Part shown: one piece after another, positions 21,690-32,689 of the stretch
Layout of the letters: every line of letters starts with the position of its first letter
Numbering within the stretch: position 1 is the stretch's first letter
NCBI GenBank assembly: GCA_023213315.1
Contig: JAKCPI010003285.1
Coordinates: 104,048-168,047 of the forward strand
Direction of reading: 5' to 3'
DNA: 64,000 bases
From: Euborellia annulipes
Lineage: Eukaryota; Arthropoda; Insecta; Dermaptera; Anisolabididae
Notes under the pieces: generated by a model
Told to the model about the DNA's origin: nothing
Database searches by the model: none
Seen by the model: only the letters and a program-made list of their open reading frames with translations
Translations under genes and position numbers: made by a program

Positions 21690-21770
21690 CTCAACTGCTG
21701 AAAGGTTTAGGCTTTATTGACGTACGGCTATCATCAGTCAACTTGGAGAGTATGAACTCAAATGTCAAAG
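21690..21770 (-). mobile_element. Decayed Penelope/hammerhead-like fragment
   Basis: The minus strand reads TTGACTGATGATAGCC ... AAAGCCTAAACC. The CTGATGA core is intact, but the conserved GAAAC is changed to TAAAC. Confidence 0.35.
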
Positions 21771-22319
21771 CAAAAAGTCAATAGGTGTACGTTTAGAGAG
21801 AGTTGCAAATAGGATATTTACAAATGATACTTTATATATAGATAGACAATTCAAGAAAGTCATGTAAAATAGCAAGTTCGTACTCAGGGAAGGGTTCGTG
21901 AGGTATACCTAGTATATATTTTAATTCAAAATTTTCATTTGTCAGGACAATCCGACTGCTGCAATCTTTAGACGGTGCGGGGTCGAAATTTCCTTTTTTG
22001 GTCCCAGAGCTATGCACCCTCTAAGACGGAATTTTACAAAATTCAAACTCAAAGGACGATTTTTTTAAAAACCAATATTTATAGATCACTAGAAAAATGA
22101 CTTCAATAAACATCTGGTGACGCATTTCGGAGTTTTTTAAATTCTAGTCCTAAGGGCCCAAATTCTCATGTTGGATTTAATGAGGCCAAATCAAAACACA
22201 AGATTATATGTTTCAATATATTATTTATTAGTATAAAGTGTTTATCCTAATAAATAATTTCTAAATAAATAAAATCAAAATGTTTCAACTAGAGCCAACG
22301 GTTACCACATTAAATTTAA

Positions 22320-23064
22320 TCTAATTTTAAGGAAAAATTTGTTTTTCAATGATTCTAAATCATTTTGGTTTTTAAGATTATTGGGACAAATATTTTTTAA
22401 CATTTAAAGAGCTCTTCAGACCCAACCCAAGCCTTCTTAAAAATTAATCGTTTTATTAGCGGAATCAATAACACGAGTTCGAGAGCGCGGGCTAGCAAAT
22501 GAATTTGGGCCGACACGGGAATATAGAAAATTAAAAAATTATGATTTTAAAAATTGAATATTTCTCTTATAATTGTTTTTAAATAATTTCTAAATTTCTC
22601 TGTGAAAAAAAGATAACCCGTGGCTGAAGAAATTTTGTAAATATAAAAAAAATTCAAACATGATAGATTGGAAGGAGGTATGAAAATTCTGACATATTCA
22701 CTTCTCTTTTTAATACCTTCTTATGATCACCTAAAGCTATAAATTTTGCCAAGTTTCATTTTTCTCGAATGAGAGATATAAACTAACTAATTTATATAAA
22801 AAGGAGTTAAATTTTTCACGAATTTAAGTCCATTCAAATTTCTAGTATTGTATCATAAATCTCCCACTTAATAAGATACCATTAGTTTGGCCCAGCTGAT
22901 AGAAACACTGTCTGTTCTCTATTGATCTAGTCTGTTCATTTGCCATTAACAAGTCTAAAATAAACCCTAGCTGATGACAATTATAAAACGGTCCCTCCTC
23001 TGGGGCATTTATTCTGACAACGGCAATTGTTTAAAATATATATATATATACATACGTATACGTA

Positions 23065-23096
<32 letters not shown>

Positions 23097-23950
23097 CGTA
23101 TCATTTCAAAATTAAACTAAAATTAAATTCTTTTATTTTATAACGTGACAAATTCATTTTACAATGAATAATAATTTATAGTTAATAAATTTAATTTTAT
23201 GCCTGGTCAAAAGGCTTTAAATCCCTTCAAATATGAATTAAATTTATTTTAATTTGCATTTCAAAATATTGAAATTTTATAAATAGAGGAGAAAATTTAT
23301 TTTTTTAAATTTAAATCAAATACTCTGTCGGTCCTATACAAAATAACATAATAGTTCATTTAATTTAGAATAGTGGAAATTACTCAAGTAAATATTTTTG
23401 AAAGAAATTTTTTTATATAATTATAGTCTTTATAGTCTAGTCAAATTTTATTTTTATAGAAAAGTTTTTCCGTCAAAAAAATTATAGTTTTTCCTTCTAA
23501 AAAAAACTAAAGCCATAATACTAATTAAATTAGTAATCCATATAAATTTTATTTGAAAAGTTTTCATTTAAATCAATAAATAATAAGGATGGATTGGCTT
23601 AATGGGGTCAATTTGTCTCAGGAAATTTTAATGGAAGGAGGGGGGGGGGGGATTAGGGAGTTAGTACTTTTCTTGTACCAGTATCAATATATTTTTTCTT
23701 ATTTAAAATATAGGCTATTTTTTTCAAGTGCTTAAAACTCCGGAATCAAACATCTTTATTTGAAAGCTTCGCTTCCTTTGGCTATTTTAGTTTACTTGGA
23801 TAAAACTTTAAGCTAGAGAAAGCAGTTAATAGATAAATAGATTAGACTTTTATATCCCTATCGCCGAGATTTTCAGGCGCATTCTTTTTTAAGTTTACAT
23901 GTATATAATATCAACATATTAATTATATATATCTATATATATTATATCTG
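22320..23950. other. AT-rich non-coding DNA with microsatellites
   Basis: There are no coding frames. A (TA)n tract lies at 23038-23096 and a run of about 13 G at 23639-23651. Nothing else was recognised. Confidence 0.45.
23038..23096. repeat. (TA)n microsatellite
   Basis: Two TA runs are separated by CATACGTATACGTAC. Confidence 0.9.
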
Positions 23951-24160
23951 ATCTTATATATATATATATATAATATATATAAAAATGAAATGGGAAAAAT
24001 GTATACTGTATATGTACGTAAGTATGTATGTATATGTTCTATAGAAATCCACAATTTTCAATGAATCTATTTGAAATTAAGGACACATATAGTACATGAA
24101 CTTGTGAGTAACGTAGTAATGATTTGAATCTCTTAAATATTTTGGAAAATTAATTATAAT

Positions 24161-24833
24161 TAGGGCTCGGATTTCGCCCTATTTGCCTTTTTTTAATTTA
24201 TGGCTTAACATTTAGGCCAATATGATATGTATACGTTTCATGAAATTCTGAATAAAATAAGAGGCATTTGTTAGTGCCTATAATGCCTATTTTGGCCGAT
24301 TCTGGGTTTTGGTCCTATTTCATCTATAAATGCCTTTTTTAGTGCCTATTTTAAGTTCAAATAGCCAATTTCAATTTTTTACGAGCTAAATTTAAAATTT
24401 TTTTGAATTATCAAGAAAATATTTCAGGGGGGTGGGGTAAAGGGAGTAATTATTCCTCCCTCCCCCCCGAAATTTAAAAAAAAATACTTTTTTTCGAAAA
24501 ATAAAAAATTTATTTTTAATGTAAAATTTTAAAAATTAGTACTTAAAAATTTGATTTGTATTTATATTCTGGCAAACAAGAACAAAATGCGCCTTTAAAT
24601 TACCGAAATTAAGAAAAAATTGTGTGCTGTGCGACCAGTCACACCAGATTACCAAAAATAAGACATCAATTTTTAAAATTTTTTTATATTATTTCTTAAA
24701 TAATGCCTTTTAAGTGCCTTTTTTAGTGCCTATTTTTACAATAAATGCCTTTTAAGTGCCTATTTTAACAATTTTTAGTGCTTAGTTGCCTGCCTATTTT
24801 AAAGATTTTTAGTGCCTATAAATCCGAGCCCTA
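24161..24833. mobile_element. hAT-type element with TSD ATTATAAT, nested in Helitron
   Basis: Ends TAGGGCTCGGATTT and AAATCCGAGCCCTA are inverted. The flanks are the perfect octamer ATTATAAT (24153-24160 and 24834-24841). The sister Helitron has the single, uninterrupted site. The interior repeats TTTAGTGCCTATTTT-like words and holds no ORF. A partial CAAGGGCGG-family MITE (24426-24653) is nested inside. Confidence 0.95.
24426..24653 (-). mobile_element. Partial CAAGGGCGG-family MITE nested in the hAT element
   Basis: The G-rich tract, GAGTAATTATTCCTCCCTCC, the AATGCGCCTTTAAATTACCG word and TGTGCTGTGCGACCAGTCAC appear in the same order as at 19245-19521. The terminal CAAGGGCGG and CGCTCTTG are missing, so the insertion boundaries are unclear. 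Confidence 0.65.
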
Positions 24834-25239
24834 ATTATAATCAAATTTCTTCAATATGGGAACACAAAATCAAAAAGTTGGCTAGAAAATTAGAGAGGCA
24901 GGTAGATGCTCTGTGAAACGGCTTTCTGCCTAACACTGGGCTAGGGCGGGGCTACGCAGCAGTTGAAAAACGAAGAGAAGGCGCATACGACTGACCCTTT
25001 AAACAGTCATTAACAGACCCTTTTGTGATGTGCCCAGTCAGTTGCGGTACCCTCGCTTGAATTCAAAATCCTTCCTTAACATCTTAACACTTGCATTGTA
25101 ACAAGAAATATCCCAAATTGGCAATAAACTTGCCCGCCGGAGGCAAGGGGGTCCAGGGGGAGCCGAAGGCGGGCTTTGTGACTAGTATAATATATATTAT
25201 AGCTATAATTTATACAAAAAACGATAATTGTATTTGCCT

Positions 25240-25440
25240 TTGACCTGTAGCTCAAAGGTAAAGTATTAGCTATTAATATATAACATTTTACAAGAAATAC
25301 AATAAATCGAAATTTTTTTTTTTATTTTTATTTAAGGTCTTTTAGCATCTGAGACCATTTATTTACATCCCGACCCTAATTTATTGATAGCCAATTCAAT
25401 TGAAATAATTTTTTTTTGCCTGGGAGTTTCTTTATAAAAA
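25240..25440. mobile_element. SINE fragments (tRNA-like head and body)
   Basis: A tRNA A-box-like CTGTAGCTCAAAGGTAAAG lies at 25255-25262 and onward on the plus strand. At 25335-25432 a SINE body on the minus strand matches the SINE at 55884-56045 (CAATTGAATTGGCTATCAAT; GGTCTCAGATGCTAAAAGACC). They face opposite ways and are separate remnants. Confidence 0.5.
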
Positions 25441-25449
25441 TTAAAATTC

Positions 25450-26570
25450 TGTGCTGAAAATTAATAAAAAATTTTCTTAAATGGTCCACTACTGGCGCCT
25501 TAATTAAGGACACAGCTTAAATGAATGTTTTTTTTTTTATATAAAAACAATGTTGTTTATATGCTTGTGTTTTTTTAAACAAGAATATTTATTCATCAAA
25601 TAATCATCTTTACGTAAAAATATTAATAAATAATCAAAATTAGAGAGATCTCTTTATTTTTTTGCCAGTTTTTCATGTTTCATATTATTTATACCGATCC
25701 TGAATAATCCAGCAATAATAAATATATTTGTCTGAATTATTTGAAACGAAAAATAAGAATAGGGAGTGTGTGTGAATTTTTCGTACCGGTATTCCATTAA
25801 TACTCGTTTTCCTTGATCTCTTTGTTCCTGATTTCAATTAAAATTGAATTAGAGTTTAACTTAAAAACCAATAATTTCAATCGTATTTCGCTAAGACCCG
25901 ATTTATTCAGCTCCCGCTTAATATTTGAGAATCTTAATCGAATAGACTGACAGTGTTATTTAAGAAAGTTGGCCTGCATCGGGTTTGAAGCGGGGGGTGG
26001 GGGGGGGGTGGCACGTCCCCCAGAGGCTTAGGGGCTACTCACGCGTGTTCTAATGGTCCGGAGGCATTTTCTTGCCTTGGGATCTAGCGAATGGGTGGAG
26101 CAGGATTCTTAAAGCCGAAAGAGCATGTGGTGGGCTCCGTCCCCTTCTTTACTGGCCAGATTAGTGTCTCAGAACCCTTTAGAAGGGCTCTGATCGTGTT
26201 TATTCAGTTTTGACTCAAAGCGAATCCCTTCAGAGCCTTCTGCTCGTCAATTCTATTCCTCTTTTTGTCCTCATTACAGAAAATATAAAGGATGGATTCT
26301 CAAGATTACTATTCGTTCGTATATTACATTTTATATTCTTTTATAGAAAAAATGTTAATTCATCATATGTAGGTTAATTAGGTCATTGTGAATGTTATTA
26401 TTTTCTGAAAACAACTCGACCAAATCAAATTTCTTTATCTAAAATTTATATTCACATCGTTTGTAAATTACAAAATGATAGCAGAGGCGTAAATTGTTGC
26501 TCTCAATATAAATTAATTAAATGTTTATAATTGTGAGTGATATATATCGTTTTTTTTTTTAACCAAAGGA
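25450..26570. other. Non-coding DNA with a GC-richer island
   Basis: 25960-26270 is much less AT-rich than its surroundings and contains a run of mixed G with CCCCCAGAGGC. It matches no repeat elsewhere in the window. There is no sustained open frame. Confidence 0.4.
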
Positions 26571-26580
26571 TATAATAATC

Positions 26581-27305
26581 GGTACCGTTTTTTGAGTAAA
26601 CTAAAAAGTCCGTTCGCGGGTAATATGGACCAAGCGGGTAATTTGGAATTGGTATTGAGGCGAATATGAAATACATGTTGTCATGAAGGGTAATAGGGAT
26701 TAGGTTTGCATTTTGAAAGAAAATCCCAATTAATCTTCGTAAAACAATGTATTAATATTTGGTGGTAATTTAAAAAGAATATTGAACATATTTATTTTAT
26801 TTATTTATTTAGAATATTTAATATTTATTAAAATTTTAATATTTTCGATTTATAATATTAATATAAATAAAGAATTTTGTAAACCCTGAATTTGTATTAT
26901 AAATTTAGGGTTTGCAGAATTTTCAAATATAGATTTCTCCTTCGGTATTCCATATTAACCGACTTGCCATTTTAGAGAATGATGGCACCTAAACTAGCTA
27001 ATGGTAAAAATCAGTTTGTGAGACCCACTCTAATAAGGCCTATTTCGACTAGGCCTTGTCTCTGCCGTGCCCCTGCCGTGCGATGCCGTCGGCCGTAATT
27101 GCTCAAATGGACTTGCTATTCAAATAGTATTGTAGAGGCCGTTTCAATTTCCTGAAAGAAAACCAATTGCTATGGCGGGATAATGACAAGTACCACTCAA
27201 AGGCGAGGACTCTGGTCGACGTTTGAAAAGCATCAGATAAATTGCAGCACCTATGGTCGAAATTTGCCTGTATTCCATATTACCCGACCTTTCCATATTA
27301 CCTTC
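26581..27305 (+). mobile_element. GGTAATATGG-type TIR element, copy 1
   Basis: The left end has GCGGGTAATATGGACC and GCGGGTAATTTGG in tandem. The right end has inverted CATATTACCCGACC and CCATATTACC. Internal blocks (ATACATGTTGTCATG; GTAAACCCTGAATTTGTA; TTCGGTATTCCATATTA) recur inverted in copy 2 at 31362-32006. There is no ORF and no readable target duplication. The superfamily is unknown. Confidence 0.72.
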
Positions 27306-27623
27306 CCTTCCTCTATATATTGTACAGGACCATAGCTTGAAGGGAGGGGATATGGGGGTCCAAAGATCCTTCCCAAAATTCTAAATAAATATAAGACACT
27401 TAATGTTAAAATTTAAATTAGATATTATAAAAAAATATTTTATAATTTTTATTCATTTGGAGGAGGGAGATCATCTCGTAAAATCCAGTTGATTTCAAAT
27501 TAAAAACTTCAGTTAAGTATGCCTATTTATTGATAGTAATTGACTTGACTGTTAGATACTATGGTCAGCCTACGATTAAAATTTCATTGATTTATAATTT
27601 GTTTTATACAGACACACACATTA

Positions 27624-28311
27624 GCTGGCCATACACGAAGAGGTAAGCCCGTCGGGTTGGACCGGAGCGGACCAATCTGACTGAGGCTGGTCAAGTTGAA
27701 TAAAAATGCTCTCTTATAGAAAATGGAATATGGAGGTTGAGTATGGAAAATAATAATATAAAAAAAAGAACTAGGTGGTCAAAAAGCTTTTTATTTAATT
27801 CAGCCATATTCATCTCTTAAAAGAAATGAGACATTTTTTCTTTAAATGTCCAAAAAATAAATTTGTAAAAAAATTCTTTGTAGGAACCTTGTCCTCCCCT
27901 GCCCCCTCCAAAAGTCACCATTTAAAGAGATTGTCCGCGGCGGTCAAAACTGTCGATTGCCCATTAACGAAAAGATAAGACCGTGAGTTCGGAACCAAGT
28001 CAAATCTGTTAGATTGATCCGCGTGGATGCCCATTAACGAAAAGATAAATCTGTGTGTTCGGAACGGCACAGCACGGCCAAAACCGACAGATCTATCCAG
28101 GGCCGGATCTAGGGAGGGGGCAATGGGTGCGTGTGCCCCGGGAGGCAGATATCACGAGGGCGGCAATTAAAGAAAAATTTACTAACAAAAAGGTAAAATG
28201 ATATGAATTTTGTATAGAAAATTTTAAGGAGGGGGCGGAAAATTAAATTTTGCCCCCCCCTAAAAAATCTCCTAGTTCCGGCCCTGGATCTCTTCGCGTA
28301 TGGCCATCTAT
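27624..28311. mobile_element. TIR element with TGGCCATAC ends, host of a nested MITE
   Basis: TAGCTGGCCATACACGAAGA at 27624 is inverted as TCTTCGCGTATGGCCATCTA ending at about 28311. The interior contains a duplicated segment (GCCCATTAACGAAAAGATAA at 27959 and 28029). No target duplication was found. TAG...CTA ends suggest hAT but do not prove it. Confidence 0.6.
28098..28286. mobile_element. hAT-type MITE (CAGGGCCGG), nested
   Basis: Ends CAGGGCCGGATCTAGG and CCTAGTTCCGGCCCTG are inverted. The flanking octamers GATCTATC and GATCTCTT agree at 6 of 8. G-rich and C-rich subterminal blocks resemble the other CAG-type MITEs here. Confidence 0.75.
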
Positions 28312-28319
28312 TGTTTGAA

Positions 28320-29040
28320 ATAACAAATAATATTGGATAATTATTTATTTTTTAAACGCAATATTATTTAGAGCATCATCAGATTTCAATCAAAGTATGC
28401 AAAAAATATATAATTATCAATAATTGATGGGAATAATATAATCGGAAATAATCTTTTTGTGAATGACACCTGAGAAACTTGATAGAAACTTGTTTGAATG
28501 AAATCCATTAAAAAAAAACGTTATTTGATACCCGAACAAACAAGAATTTAATTAATTACTTATAAAACAAAAATTCTAATTAAATTCCACAAATAGTGTA
28601 TTTGTTAAAAAAATTAGCATTTTAATTGATGTTTTACTTAAAAAAAAAAAAAAAAAAAATTTAATCTCATGAAATGCTCCGTAGTCAAACACTTTGTGGC
28701 GGCTTAGTAACTAGTTTATTTCCTAAAGAAACTCCCTAAGGGCTATTTTCTCATTAAAATTTTGTTAATAAATGTTTTTAAATTAATATTTTATGGAATA
28801 AAGATAAATTCGTTAGCAAAAAATCCATGGCAACTGTCAAAATCTCGTCAAATTCAAACAAGCCTTTGAATAATCTATAATGGATTGTGACCTGACAGAA
28901 TTGTTGATATATAAAGCATTTGAAAAGCGTGACCTACAAGACAAACAAAACTTATTTTGCTATAAATATTATGTCTGAACTTGATAAAAAAATATTAACT
29001 GTTTAAAGTGTATTTTTACTTATCTTTATTTTAAAATGCA
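28320..29040. other. AT-rich non-coding DNA
   Basis: A run of 19 A lies at 28640-28658. No element was recognised. Confidence 0.4.
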
Positions 29041-29099
29041 TAAATAAATATTGCATGTGAAGCAGGGGGGGGGGGGCGGATTAATGCAATTTTGTCGGG

Positions 29100-29460
29100 G
29101 GGGGGGTAAATTTAAGGCCTTTTATGGACATTTATTTATTTAAATTGATTGGTAACAAATTCAATTGAAATTAAAGAGTGGAAAAAAAGTCTCGACTTTT
29201 GTCAGTTTTGAGACTTTTCCAATTTTCTTCACTGATCTCACAAAGTGAATCGTTTTTTGAGATTTTCAAAAAATAATTTAGGGACCTTTTTGGCTCTCTT
29301 TTGCCTCTGAGACTTTAAAAAAAAAAACGACTTTTATGACCGACTTTTTTTAAATTTTTTATTATAATATCCTTTTTTTTAATTTGGTATTTTTGGCTAC
29401 TGGGTCCATTTAGTGTTTGCTTGTTTTTTACTTTCTCTTATCTATATTTATATGTTAATA
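29100..29460 (-). mobile_element. SINE-body fragments and G-rich debris
   Basis: At 29117-29180 a minus-strand segment matches the SINE body (TTCAATTGAATTTGTTACCA and AAGGCCTTA). It follows a poly-G segment with TGTCGGGGGGGG. At 29280-29320 the GGGACCTTTTTGG / GCCTCTGAGAC words also recall that body. Confidence 0.4.
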
Positions 29461-29465
29461 TACAT

Positions 29466-29595
29466 ATAGGGGGCAGGTCAATAAGTCCGTGACATTTTGA
29501 ATGAAACACAGGTTTTTGGATAAAAAATTATTTTATTTTTCAACGTAGTCTCCTTTGAGCTCTATACACTTTGTCCAAGGTTTCTCCAATTTTTT
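29466..29595 (-). mobile_element. Mariner-family 3' end fragment
   Basis: The terminal sequence GGGGGCAGGTCAATAAGTCC next to TATA is a mariner-type end. The adjacent minus-strand frame encodes the C-terminus of a transposase. The rest of the element is gone. Confidence 0.75.
29528..29594 (-). pseudogene. Mariner transposase C-terminus, 22 codons
   Basis: The minus-strand frame reads EIKKLEKPWTKCIELKGDYV, then EK and a stop. The WxKCIELKGDYVEK ending is characteristic of mariner transposases. Nothing upstream continues the frame. Confidence 0.75.
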
Positions 29596-29739
29596 TATCT
29601 CTATTTTTTTTCTTCCTCATATTATTAAATGTTAAAATTGACAGCGACTTTTTTGCCAAAAACAGCTATTTTACTGAGCTAAAAAAGAATAAACTTTAAA
29701 GACGACTTTTTTCCTAAAATAGGGCCCAGGGGCTTTTTT

Positions 29740-29830
29740 TATTTTTTTTTTTTTAAGGTCTTTTTCGGCCTCTATGGCCATTTAGACCCCGTCCCTATTT
29801 ATTTTAAATTAATTGGTAGCCAATTCAATT
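29740..29830 (-). mobile_element. SINE-body fragment
   Basis: The minus strand matches the 3' body of the SINE at 55884-56045 (GAATTGGCTACCAATTAATT ... GGGACGGGGTCTAAATGGCC ... GACCTTAAA). Confidence 0.5.
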
Positions 29831-29842
29831 TAAATAAATTAT

Positions 29843-29972
29843 AAATATACAAATTAAACACTAGGTTTTTTGTTTAAAGGTTTTATTAATTAATACGTAT
29901 TTCGAGTGCTAATTTTTTAATAAAACCTTTGAAACAAATAGGCCTAGCCTAGTGTTTAATTTGTATATTTAA
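29843..29972. repeat. Inverted repeat with Penelope-like words
   Basis: Arms at 29843-29890 and 29916-29972 pair (AAATATACAAATTAAACACT ... AGTGTTTAATTTGTATATTT, and AAAGGTTTTATTAA ... TTAATAAAACCTTT). The loop side contains TACGTATTTCGAG, the inverse of the GAAATACGTA end of the hammerhead-like motif at 18300. Next to it, at about 29988, is GTTTCAACAAGACCCAAC. Confidence 0.6.
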
Positions 29973-30019
29973 TTTTAATTTACAAAATGTTTCAACAAGA
30001 CCCAACAGTCAAAAGTTTC

Positions 30020-30880
30020 AATATTAAATAAATTTTTGTCGCATTTCAAGGGAAGGGATGCGATTTTCCGTGGGGGCGGTTGGTTGGAAAATTCCATTTT
30101 CAGGAGAGAGATGAAAATTTTTTAAATAATAACTTTAAATATTAGCACCGTTAAGGTGATTTCTAACTTGAATTGAGAGTTTAAAATATTGTAAAAATAT
30201 AATATATTTTAGACTAAAAATCATAATTCCTTCAGATGACTAGTTTTTAAAACTTTTTCAATTTTTTCTCGGGGGAGGGGGGGCGTCGCTCCCTCCGCCC
30301 CTCCGCCTCCCCCCATTTAATCTGCCCCTGATGTGAAGGCGTATTAAAAAGATTTATTTGCATTTTAAATGACTCTTTTGCAGCAACAGGAAAACACAAA
30401 ATGACAAAAAAAAGGAAATAATCTGAAAATTTCAAATGAATTTGTTTAGGGAATCGTTTAAAATTTCAGGGCACAAGAGAGAGAGAAAGAGAAGCGTGAG
30501 CATTAATTAAGAAGGGAGACGGGGGAGGGCGGGGGGGGGGTAAGGGAGCGCTCCTCTTTAGAGCTGGGGCTGGATGCTGGCACTGGTGTCCCGAGGGGCC
30601 TTAACACGACTATGAGAAGATTTCGCATCTTTCGAGGGTAAAGAGGGAACCCTGGAATGGGATGAAACCCACGAGAACATGTGTCAACGGGAAACCGGGA
30701 AAGGGACTCTTGAGTTGGCTTGAGCTGGGGTGCAGGGGGAAAAGGTCAGCGGACTTGAAACAAATCCTTTTTCACCAAATACCTTTAAAATAATCACCCA
30801 TATTTTTTATTCTCTCTCTAGTTCAATTTACGGCTTTCAATGATTTACTTGCAATGCAATCCAATGAGAAAACTATTTAC
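30020..30880. other. Non-coding DNA, partly G-rich
   Basis: 30268-30320 is a C-rich block ending AATCTGCCCCTG, like a damaged hAT MITE end. 30500-30760 is a GC-richer stretch not repeated elsewhere in the window, with no good frame. Confidence 0.4.
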
Positions 30881-30885
30881 TTTTT

Positions 30886-31345
30886 ACATTCTCTTACCTC
30901 TATATATATGTTAATATATATAGAGAGAGAAAGTATTGGATTCATGTCAAAAATTCGATTTCGAGATTTTGATGGATCTTCACGTTTTGAGGTCCCCCGA
31001 ATTCAAAAAAGTGGTTTTCCCGACATGGTCTGTCTGTGTGTGTGTCTGTGAACAAAATATCTCAAGAACGAAAAGAGCTAACAAGTTGAAATTTTATATT
31101 TAAGTTAGGCATTCCCATGGAACGTGACACGAAGCTTTTCTGCCTCATCAAATGATAAGAGCGCCAAACGAAGCTTATTTTATTTTTTTTTAATGGCATA
31201 AACCATTCAAAATTTTTTCAAATTTTTTTTTACTAATCAAGATATCGTTACCAAAATTGGGTAATGAGAAGTGGTGAATGAACTTCAAATTTCCTTAGTA
31301 AAAATTTTGTTATAGAGTATTGTATGGAAAAATTTAACCCCTTTA
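30886..31345 (+). mobile_element. HINE-like repeat, diverged copy
   Basis: The 5' hairpin (TTCTCTTACCTCTATATATA ... TATAGAGAGAGAAAGTATTGG), the TTCGAGATTTTGATGGATC block and the TGTCTGTG microsatellite identify the family. The 3' stem-loop is missing and the 3' half is diverged. Confidence 0.75.
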
Positions 31346-31361
31346 CTTAGGCTTCTCTTCA

Positions 31362-32006
31362 CAATATGGAATAGTCTGGTAATATTGATTGAATACCGGC
31401 AAATCCCGGCAGGTAAGAGTTTGTGAAACTCCGTGAACTTTTTATAATGACTTTTTTGGTAAAAAGCTGTTGTAGCTAAATACCTATAGGGGAATTGAAT
31501 TTGTTAACGGAGTGGTTCTCACAAACTGATTTTCACCATGAGCTTGTTGAGGTGCCATCATAGCCTAAAATGGCTAGTCGGCTAATATGGAATACCGAAG
31601 AAGAAATTTTTATTTGAGAATTTTACAAACTCTGAATTTATAATATAAATACAGGGTTTACAAAATTCCTTATTTATATTAATATTATAAATAGAAAATA
31701 TTAAAATTTTAATAAATATTAAATATTATAAATAAATAAATATGTTCAATATTCTTTTTAAATTTCCACCAAATTGTTTTACGAAGATTAATTAGGATTT
31801 TCTTTCAAATTGCTAACCTAATCCCTATTACCTATTACATGACAACATGTATTTCATATTCTTCTCAATACCTATTCTATATTACCCGCTTGGTCCATAT
31901 TACCCTCGAACAGACTTTTTTTGTAGAGAAAAGTAGATTTATAGCTCTCTTTATCCTGTTACTCATCAGCAGACTTTTTTTTGTTTGCTCAAAAAATGGT
32001 AGCCTA
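31362..32006 (-). mobile_element. GGTAATATGG-type TIR element, copy 2 (inverted)
   Basis: It is homologous to 26581-27305 in reverse orientation, including both ends and the TAAACCCTGTATTTATATTA block. It has an extra duplication of about 58 bp near its right end (two CAGACTTTTTTT segments, 31912 and 31972). Confidence 0.72.
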
Positions 32007-32009
32007 CCT

Positions 32010-32585
32010 TAAAACCACAAAGAAGGTTTTTAAAACACTCAAAAGTTTGTTTCAGATCAACCTTATTTTTTTCTAACATCCAGTGGTGTCATTTGGGGGG
32101 GGAGGGGCAGGGGCATTTGCTCCCCCACCAATTTTTAAAAAATTTTATATTATTCTTAAATAAAATATTTCAAAATATATCTACGAGTATATATAACCTA
32201 CAAAATTAAACAATTAATTAAATTAAATATTTCTTGGCCAAATTAGAGTACCTATTTGTAAGAAAATTTTAAGAAAAAAAAGTTTACCACCAAGAAAAAA
32301 ATTTGCCCCCCCCTCCCCCCAAGAAAAATGTTGAAAAACGCCAAAGCAATAAATTTTAAAAAATTTAAAATATTTTTTATAGGTGTAATTCCTAACAAGA
32401 CCTCAAAATTTTTATCTCATAGGCAATAAATAAATGTAATCCTTACACCCTTATTAAGTAAGTGTTCATTTTGGATAACTCTAATTAATATGTTTATTAA
32501 ATTTAATAATTAATAATAATAAATTAAATTTATTAAATTTAATAAACCTTAATAAACCTTAAGGTTGTATGGTTTGTATTATTAT
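32010..32585. other. Non-coding DNA with a G-rich/C-rich MITE-like block
   Basis: CAGTGGTGTCATTTGGGGGG at 32092 and a C-rich inverted counterpart (TTTGCCCCCCCCTCCCCCCAA) near 32310 suggest a damaged MITE like 35371-35534. The remainder is AT-rich. Confidence 0.4.
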
Positions 32586-32591
32586 TATTGT

Positions 32592-32684
32592 GGGAGTTTT
32601 TAATTATAGATCACATTGGTTTTAAAAATATAAATACTGTTAATAAATAATAAATACAAATGTGATCTATAATTAAAAACTTCC
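32592..32684. repeat. Inverted repeat related to 63097-63513
   Basis: The 26-bp arms (GGGAGTTTTTAATTATAGATCACATT and its inverse at 32659-32684) are nearly perfect, with a loop of about 41 nt. The arm sequence matches the arms at 63097 and 63463. Confidence 0.65.
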
Positions 32685-32689
32685 ATAAT

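Larger units (their letters stand above)
23952..25185 (+). mobile_element. Non-autonomous Helitron, interrupted by a hAT element
   Basis: The 5' terminus reads A|TC plus an AT-rich leader running into AAAATGAAATGGG. The 3' terminus has a GC hairpin around GCCGAAGGCGGGC, then TTTGTGACTAG|T. This fits Helitron rules (TC...CTRR, insertion between A and T, 3' hairpin near the end). Removing the hAT insertion (24161-24833) and one TSD leaves about 553 bp, matching the 558-bp sister at 59788-60345. It has no coding capacity. Confidence 0.88.
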
